Below are positions 49,951 to 54,679 of a DNA stretch of 54,679 bases, piece by piece (the first letter of the stretch is position 1; each line of letters begins with the position of its first letter). The DNA comes from an uncultured Bacteroidales bacterium (GTDB lineage: Bacteria > Bacteroidota > Bacteroidia > Bacteroidales > UBA932): contig CALADR010000255.1 in the NCBI GenBank assembly GCA_937890845.1, forward strand, positions 1 to 54,679, written 5' to 3'. Position numbers and translations under genes: made by a program. The notes under the pieces are model-generated. The model made no database searches. It was given only the letters and a program-made list of their open reading frames with translations, and had not been told where the DNA came from.

Positions 49951-49995
49951 TGTTTGAGCGCTTTTTTGCACAAAAATCTCAAACATACAAAGTTA
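49951..49995 (-). promoter_or_regulatory. cysS -7 element and 5'-leader hairpin
   Basis: On the minus strand TAACTTTG (49995-49988) matches the -7 pattern. Just downstream TGTTTGAG (49985-49978) pairs with CTCAAACA (49958-49951), with an inner TTTTT/AAAAA stem. The leader from there to the cysS ATG is about 33 bases. Confidence 0.5.
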
Positions 49996-50016
49996 CGATA
50001 AAAATTGAAAACAAAA

Positions 50017-50052
50017 CCCCTTTCCATATCTTTTTCAAGAAGAGGAAAGGGG
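50017..50052 (-). terminator. Terminator for the small minus-strand frame
   Basis: CCCCTTTCC (50052-50044 on the minus strand) pairs with GGAAAGGGG (50025-50017), with an inner TCTT/AAGA pair. On the minus strand it is followed by TTTTGTTTTC, the expected T-rich end. It would end transcription from the 50104-50280 frame before the cysS promoter. Confidence 0.7.
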
Positions 50053-50103
50053 CTGGAAATGTCATTCCTGATTTTCAAATGCCTGGCAGGGCCTTATGAG
50101 GCT

Positions 50104-50280
50104 TTATTTGCCAAATGAATATCCGTGAGTTGTCAGCAGGGAGGTTTCAAATCCTGTTCCTTCTCCGATATTGTATTCTATATTTCCCCGGTATCCCTGG
50201 CTATAGTATATACTGCCTCTATCTCGATCTCTTGCTGCCAATACAGTTGCTGCAGATAGCAACAGTGTTACTATTATCAT
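50104..50280 (-). pseudogene. Signal peptide plus truncated outer-membrane-protein start
   Basis: From ATG 50280 (GAAGGT upstream) the frame gives MIIVTLLLSAATVLAARDRD, a signal peptide. Then come GSIYYSQGYRGNIEYNIGEG and FETSLLTTHGYSFGK, where it stops. GYxGxxxYxxG...THGYxF is the first hairpin of a common Bacteroidales outer-membrane barrel family. Here only that part remains, 58 residues in all. It is probably a decayed gene, although a terminator follows it. No matching -7 box was found upstream. Confidence 0.5.
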
Positions 50281-50319
50281 TACCTTCGGAAAGTCGCAGG
50301 AAATGTGAGGAAAAATCAT

Positions 50320-50327
50320 TATATTTG
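50320..50327 (+). promoter_or_regulatory. purE -7 element
   Basis: TATATTTG fits TAnnTTTG and lies 64 bases before the purE ATG. A TTG at the right upstream spacing is not evident. The leader contains GGCG/CGCC, which may form a small hairpin. Confidence 0.5.
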
Positions 50328-50391
50328 CACGATTGTTTTCGGGCGTAAAAACTTGCGCCTTGCAAAGATGCGGAATTAATAACTATAATAT

Positions 50392-50859
50392 ATGAAAGTA
50401 GCAGTCATTATGGGGTCTTCAAGCGACTATGATATTATGTCGCAGGCTATTCAGGTTCTTGAAGAGTTTGGAGTAGAATACGAAAAGAAAGTCATCAGCG
50501 CACACAGGACTCCCGATCTTATGTGTGAATATGCAAAGACGGCAAAGGAACGTGGCATAGGGGCTATTATAGCCGGAGCCGGCGGAGCTGCCCATGTGGC
50601 AGGAGTAGTGGCCGGTATGACGACGGTTCCTGTGATAGGTGTTCCTATCCAGACCAAGGCTCTGGGCGGAATGGATTCGTTGCTTTCGATTGTGCAGATG
50701 CCTGGGGGAATACCGGTGGCGACTATGGCTATAAACGGTGCTAAGAATGCAGGCCTTTTTGCCGTACAGATTCTGGCTCTCAATGATGAGGCTCTGTCGG
50801 AAAAACTTGAAGGCTACAGAAAGTCTCAGACACAGAAAGTGCTTGATACGGTAATATAA
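50392..50859 (+). CDS. purE: N5-carboxyaminoimidazole ribonucleotide mutase
   Basis: PurE converts N5-CAIR to CAIR in purine synthesis. The 155-residue length is right for the class I enzyme. MGSSSDYDIM binds the phosphate, SAHRTPDLM carries the catalytic His, and GAGGAAHVAGVVAGMTTVPV and GMDSLLSIVQMPGGIPVATM are the conserved loops. purL follows on the same strand after a terminator-like hairpin. PurK is not in the window. Confidence 0.97.
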   Translation: MKVAVIMGSSSDYDIMSQAIQVLEEFGVEYEKKVISAHRTPDLMCEYAKTAKERGIGAIIAGAGGAAHVAGVVAGMTTVPVIGVPIQTKALGGMDSLLSIVQMPGGIPVATMAINGAKNAGLFAVQILALNDEALSEKLEGYRKSQTQKVLDTVI

Positions 50860-50880
50860 AAACAGTCAGTGATGATGTCG

Positions 50881-50925
50881 GGTGGCGTGGAGCTTGTTAT
50901 TGAAAAGCTTTCATACCACCTTTCG
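50881..50925 (+). terminator. Probable terminator after purE
   Basis: GGTGG (50881-50885) pairs with CCACC (50916-50920), and AGCTT (50891-50895) with AAGCT inside. The T-tract after it is weak (TTTCGTCTTTAAT), so read-through into purL is possible. Confidence 0.5.
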
Positions 50926-50940
50926 TCTTTAATTATACCT

Positions 50941-50974
50941 TATCTTTTGCAAGTAGTGTTTATTACTTGCGAAA
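50941..50974 (+). promoter_or_regulatory. purL -7-like element with dyad
   Basis: TATCTTTTG (one extra T against TAnnTTTG) leads straight into TTTTGCAAGTA (50945-50955), which pairs with TACTTGCGAAA (50964-50974) with one G-T pair. The order of box then GCAAGT dyad matches that of the pfkB promoter at 39663-39639. The leader then runs about 53 bases to purL. Confidence 0.5.
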
Positions 50975-51027
50975 CTTGAGATAGAGATAGAACAATAAGT
51001 CAAAACAATAATATTTGGTAATCGGAT

Positions 51028-54000
51028 ATGAAGAATTATCGTGTTTTCGTAGAGAAGTATCCCGAGTTTCAGGTTGAGGCCAGAAGTCTGATGAATGAGT
51101 TGAATGAAAATCTCAGACTTTCGCTCAAGAGTCTCAGGCTGCTTAATGTCTATGACCTTTTCGGGTTTACACCTGAATTGCTTGAAAAAAGCCGCTACAG
51201 CGTTTTCGGAGAGATTGTTACCGACAAGGTTTCTGATGAGTGTGACCTTGAAGACAAGAAATATATTGCCGTGGAGTACCTTCCGGGGCAGTTTGACCAG
51301 AGAGCCGCTTCTGCTGTGGATTGTGTGAAGCTGATCGAGCCTGATGCAGATGTGCATATAAAGAGTTCAAAGCTTCTCATCCTTGACGATGAGGTCTCTC
51401 AGGAGGATATAGAGAAAATCAGGCATTATTATATCAATGCAGTAGAGTCTCGTCAGAAGGATCTTTCAAAACTTTCCGACACAGAACAGGCTCCGGTAGC
51501 CCCGGTTCCTGTACTTGAAGGACTTTCTGCCCTTAAGGAGGAAGAACTTGCTCCATATTGCAAGAAAATGGGACTTGCCATGAATGCAGACGACCTGAGG
51601 GAAGTCGTGAACTATTTCAGCAAGGAAGGCAGGGATCCGTTTGAGACAGAACTCCGTATTCTCGATACTTACTGGAGTGACCATTGCCGTCACACTACAT
51701 TCACCACTGAACTGGAGGAAATAGGTGTGGAGGAATCATTCATAAAGGAGGAAATTGAAGGTACTCTCAACCTTTATCTGAAGATGCGCAAGGATCTCGG
51801 ACGTGAGAACAAGGGCCTTAACCTTATGGATATGGCCACAATAGGTGCGAGGTATCTGAAGTCAAAAGGCCTTCTTGACGATATGGAGGTTAGTGAGGAG
51901 AACAATGCATGCAGCATATATGTTGATGTTGACGTTGATGGGGAGATTGAAAAATGGCTCCTGCAGTTCAAGAACGAAACTCACAACCATCCTACTGAGA
52001 TTGAACCTTTCGGAGGTGCTGCGACTTGTCTAGGAGGAGCTATCCGTGACCCTCTCTCAGGAAGAAGCTATGTCTATCAGGCAATGAGGGTGACAGGAGC
52101 AGGAGACATTTACCAGAGCGTGGCTGACACTATACCCGGAAAACTGCCGCAGAAGGTGATAAGCCGCAAGGCAGCTGCAGGATATTCGAGCTATGGAAAC
52201 CAGATCGGTCTTGCCACTACCCATGTCCGTGAAATATATCATCCGGGCTATGTTGCAAAGCGTCTTGAGGTAGGTGCTGTTGTCGGAGCTGTGAAGGCGG
52301 AGAATGTGCGTCGTGAAAGTCCGGCTCCTGGAGATGTTGTTCTTCTTCTTGGCGGCAGGACGGGCCGTGACGGAATCGGAGGAGCTACCGGATCTTCTAA
52401 AGAGCATACGGAAGCATCGCTCGAGACTTGTGGAAGCGAGGTTCAGAAAGGTAATGCTCCTGAAGAAAGAAAACTTCAGAGGCTTTTCCGTCGTCCTGAA
52501 GTTACAAGGCTTATCAAGAAATCTAATGACTTCGGAGCAGGCGGTGTGAGTGTAGCCATAGGCGAGCTGACAGACGGCCTTGACATATATTTGGACAGAG
52601 TCCCTGTAAAATACAACGGGCTTAATTCTACTGAAATTGCTATCAGCGAGTCTCAGGAAAGAATGTCAGTTGTAATAGAGGCAGCTGACAGAGAAGAGTT
52701 CGAAACATATTGCCGCAGCGAGAACGTTGAGGTGACACATGTCGCTGACGTCACTGACAGCAGAAGACTCCGTATGTACAACGGCGGAAAACTGGTCGTT
52801 GACCTTTCACGTGAGTTTATCGACAGCGCAGGAGCAAAACATTATGCGAAGGCAGTTGTCGGTGCTGTAGAAGACAAAAATCCTTTCGAAAGGGAGGTAA
52901 AAGGCTCAAATCTTAAGGAAAAGATTTTTGCAGACCTTATGGACAGCAATGTCACTTCACAGAAAGGTCTTATAGAAATGTTTGACTCTACTATCGGACG
53001 TTCTACAGTTCTTATGCCGTTCGGAGGTTGTCTCCAGACTACAGAGACTCAGGTGTCTGTGCAGAAACTTCCTACTGACGGATATACTGATACAGCCAGC
53101 ATAATGGCCTTCGGATACAACCCGTACATCTCTACATGGAGCCCTTATCATGGTGCTGCATATTCTGTTGTAGAGGCTTGTGCAAAGGTGGTTGCTGCCG
53201 GTGCGTCATACAGAAAGATGAGATTTTCATATCAGGAGTATTTCGAGAGAATGACGTCTGACCCTAAGTCTTGGGGCAAGCCGCTCAGCGCCCTTCTCGG
53301 AGCCATAAAGATGCAGGTAGCTCTCGGTCTGCCTTCTATCGGAGGAAAAGACTCTATGAGCGGAACATTCGAGAATATCAATGTGCCGCCTATGCTTATG
53401 GCATTCGGTATCACTACTGTGAAGGCAGGAACGGTAATTTCTCCTGAACTGAAGTGGGAGGGTAACAGACTTTACCTGGTGCGCCATACTCCGCTTGCAG
53501 ACAGAATGCCTGATACAGAGCAGCTCAAGAATAATTTCGATTATGTTACATCACAGATTGAGGCTGGAAATATAGTTGCCGGATATGCAATCGGCTTCGG
53601 AGGTGTAGCGGAAGCTCTCTGCAAAATGTCTTTCGGAAATGCTTTCGGCGTGGATGTAAAAGTATCGGAGGAAGATCTCTTCAACTACAGTTACGGATCC
53701 ATCCTGGTAGAGTCAGAGAAAGAACTTGATTTCCCAGCTGCGGAATATCTTGGAACAGTTACATCCGGCGAGGACGGAATGCTCCATATCAACGGAACAT
53801 CCATCTCCATTTTCGAACTTATGGATATCAACGGAACCAAGTTCTCGAAAGTTTATCCGGATTCTTGCGAGCCGTTCCACAAGGCTGTCATGCCGTCAGG
53901 AATGAACGGAGTAAAGCCTTTCAAAGCAAAGAAAACCGATCTTAAGTATAAGGGTGAGCCTGTTGAAAAGCCGGTAGCATACCTTCCGGTATTCCCTGGA

Positions 54001-54679
54001 ACAAACTGCGACTATGATACAGCAAAGGCTTTCCGCAAGGCTGGTGCAGAAGTTAGAATGAGCGTATTCTGTAATCTTACTCCGGAAGATGTCTTCCGCT
54101 CTATTGCCGAGATGAAGAAAAATATTTCCGAGTGTCATATTCTCGCTCTTTGCGGAGGTTTCTCTGCCGGTGACGAGCCGGACGGCAGCGGAAAATTCAT
54201 TGCAAATGTATTGAACAACAAGGAGATTGCAGCAGAGATACATGCACTTCTCGACAGAGGCGGTCTCATCCTCGGTATCTGCAACGGATTCCAGGCGCTT
54301 GTCAAGTCCGGACTTCTTCCATATGGAAGACTCGGCATGGTTACAAAGGATTCTCCGACATTGTTCCGCAATGACATTAACCGTCATATCTCACAGATGG
54401 TGACAACAAGAGTTGCGACAACCAATTCGCCTTGGCTATCAGGCTTCACCATAGGAGATCTTCATACCATAGCTGTCAGCCACGGAGAAGGAAAATTTGT
54501 TGTAAGCGAAGAATTTGCAAAGGAACTCTTTGCAGAAGGACAGGTTGCATTCCAGTATGTGGATCCTGTTACTGAAGAGGTTACCATGGAGTCTCCATAC
54601 AACCCTAACGGATCATACTATGCCATCGAAGGAATCATCAGCCGCAATGGTCAGATTCTCGGAAAGATGGGACATACGG
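51028..54679 (+). CDS. purL: Phosphoribosylformylglycinamidine synthase (single-chain), 3' end cut by window edge
   Basis: The frame is open from ATG 51028 to the edge, 1217 codons, so only the last few residues are missing. This large form joins the synthase domains and the glutamine amidotransferase. Seen: LDTYWSDHCRHTTF, FKNETHNHPTEIEPFGGAAT (ATP and substrate site), SNDFGAGGVSVAIGEL, GLPSIGGKDSMSGTFE, and the amidotransferase parts LPVFPGTNCDYDTA, GLILGICNGFQALV (nucleophile Cys) and SHGEGKF (catalytic His). It makes FGAM from FGAR and glutamine. purE is just upstream. Confidence 0.97.
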   Translation, partial: MKNYRVFVEKYPEFQVEARSLMNELNENLRLSLKSLRLLNVYDLFGFTPELLEKSRYSVFGEIVTDKVSDECDLEDKKYIAVEYLPGQFDQRAASAVDCVKLIEPDADVHIKSSKLLILDDEVSQEDIEKIRHYYINAVESRQKDLSKLSDTEQAPVAPVPVLEGLSALKEEELAPYCKKMGLAMNADDLREVVNYFSKEGRDPFETELRILDTYWSDHCRHTTFTTELEEIGVEESFIKEEIEGTLNLYLKMRKDLGRENKGLNLMDMATIGARYLKSKGLLDDMEVSEENNACSIYVDVDVDGEIEKWLLQFKNETHNHPTEIEPFGGAATCLGGAIRDPLSGRSYVYQAMRVTGAGDIYQSVADTIPGKLPQKVISRKAAAGYSSYGNQIGLATTHVREIYHPGYVAKRLEVGAVVGAVKAENVRRESPAPGDVVLLLGGRTGRDGIGGATGSSKEHTEASLETCGSEVQKGNAPEERKLQRLFRRPEVTRLIKKSNDFGAGGVSVAIGELTDGLDIYLDRVPVKYNGLNSTEIAISESQERMSVVIEAADREEFETYCRSENVEVTHVADVTDSRRLRMYNGGKLVVDLSREFIDSAGAKHYAKAVVGAVEDKNPFEREVKGSNLKEKIFADLMDSNVTSQKGLIEMFDSTIGRSTVLMPFGGCLQTTETQVSVQKLPTDGYTDTASIMAFGYNPYISTWSPYHGAAYSVVEACAKVVAAGASYRKMRFSYQEYFERMTSDPKSWGKPLSALLGAIKMQVALGLPSIGGKDSMSGTFENINVPPMLMAFGITTVKAGTVISPELKWEGNRLYLVRHTPLADRMPDTEQLKNNFDYVTSQIEAGNIVAGYAIGFGGVAEALCKMSFGNAFGVDVKVSEEDLFNYSYGSILVESEKELDFPAAEYLGTVTSGEDGMLHINGTSISIFELMDINGTKFSKVYPDSCEPFHKAVMPSGMNGVKPFKAKKTDLKYKGEPVEKPVAYLPVFPGTNCDYDTAKAFRKAGAEVRMSVFCNLTPEDVFRSIAEMKKNISECHILALCGGFSAGDEPDGSGKFIANVLNNKEIAAEIHALLDRGGLILGICNGFQALVKSGLLPYGRLGMVTKDSPTLFRNDINRHISQMVTTRVATTNSPWLSGFTIGDLHTIAVSHGEGKFVVSEEFAKELFAEGQVAFQYVDPVTEEVTMESPYNPNGSYYAIEGIISRNGQILGKMGHT

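Noticed and set aside
49919..49995. T-box or other aminoacyl-tRNA sensing leader before cysS
   Set aside because: The leader is far too short and lacks the T-box core; T-boxes are also not expected in this phylum.

Overview
This window is a piece of a Bacteroidota chromosome, most likely order Bacteroidales. Promoters follow the TTG-N19/20-TAnnTTTG pattern typical of that phylum. The gene content is also typical: the MoxR/DUF58/Bat operon, a DUF4296 lipoprotein, a FimA/Mfa2-type fimbrial locus, a split LysO, DUF368, a large single-chain PurL, and xer next to hpf. Most genes are housekeeping genes. I cannot place it to genus from sequence alone.

Layout. 1-1531 (minus): an SLC13-type anion transporter cut by the left edge. 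1.8-9.3 kb (plus): ftsY, pheT, a DUF4296 lipoprotein, an amidohydrolase, a radical SAM protein, dtd and deoC, closed by a strong terminator. 9.5-15.4 kb (plus): a fimbria-type surface locus with a lipoprotein/metallopeptidase split by a frameshift, a DUF3575 protein, an OmpA/TPR-like lipoprotein, a FimA-like fimbrillin and an Mfa2/FimB-like anchor. tRNA-Leu(CAG) and a 2-hydroxyacid dehydrogenase follow. 16.6-28.4 kb (minus): truA, exbB-exbD-tonB, an RsuA/RluB-type pseudouridine synthase, era, parC, aroK, an orphan HsdR_N-type protein, cca, a Xer-type recombinase and hpf. 28.4-36.8 kb (plus): moxR, DUF58, a membrane protein, batA, batB, batC and a fused batD-batE. tRNA-Arg(TCT), popT/DUF368, a DUF6913 protein and a PfkB kinase follow on the minus strand. 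Then come an LPG-synthase-type membrane protein (plus) and lysO in two parts (minus).

41.8-47.6 kb (plus) is the most interesting stretch. It holds two TonB-receptor-like outer-membrane beta-barrel genes, each split by a frameshift, with a stand-alone C39 peptidase between them. Just after the second barrel lies an unannotated open frame encoding a double-glycine leader followed by a seven-cysteine peptide, ending directly at its own terminator. Together these look like a maturation and outer-membrane system for a cysteine-rich secreted peptide, now partly decayed, phase-variable or mis-assembled. The window ends with an in-frame cysS-xth fusion (minus), purE, and purL cut by the right edge.

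A second theme is small indels with clear consequences: a likely deletion of about 19 codons inside the FtsY GTPase domain, a T7 slippery frameshift in the metallopeptidase gene, single-base differences that split one barrel gene and remove the peptide start, and a cysS-xth fusion at an ancestral stop/start overlap. Whether these are biology or assembly error is the main question to settle by re-reading the locus.
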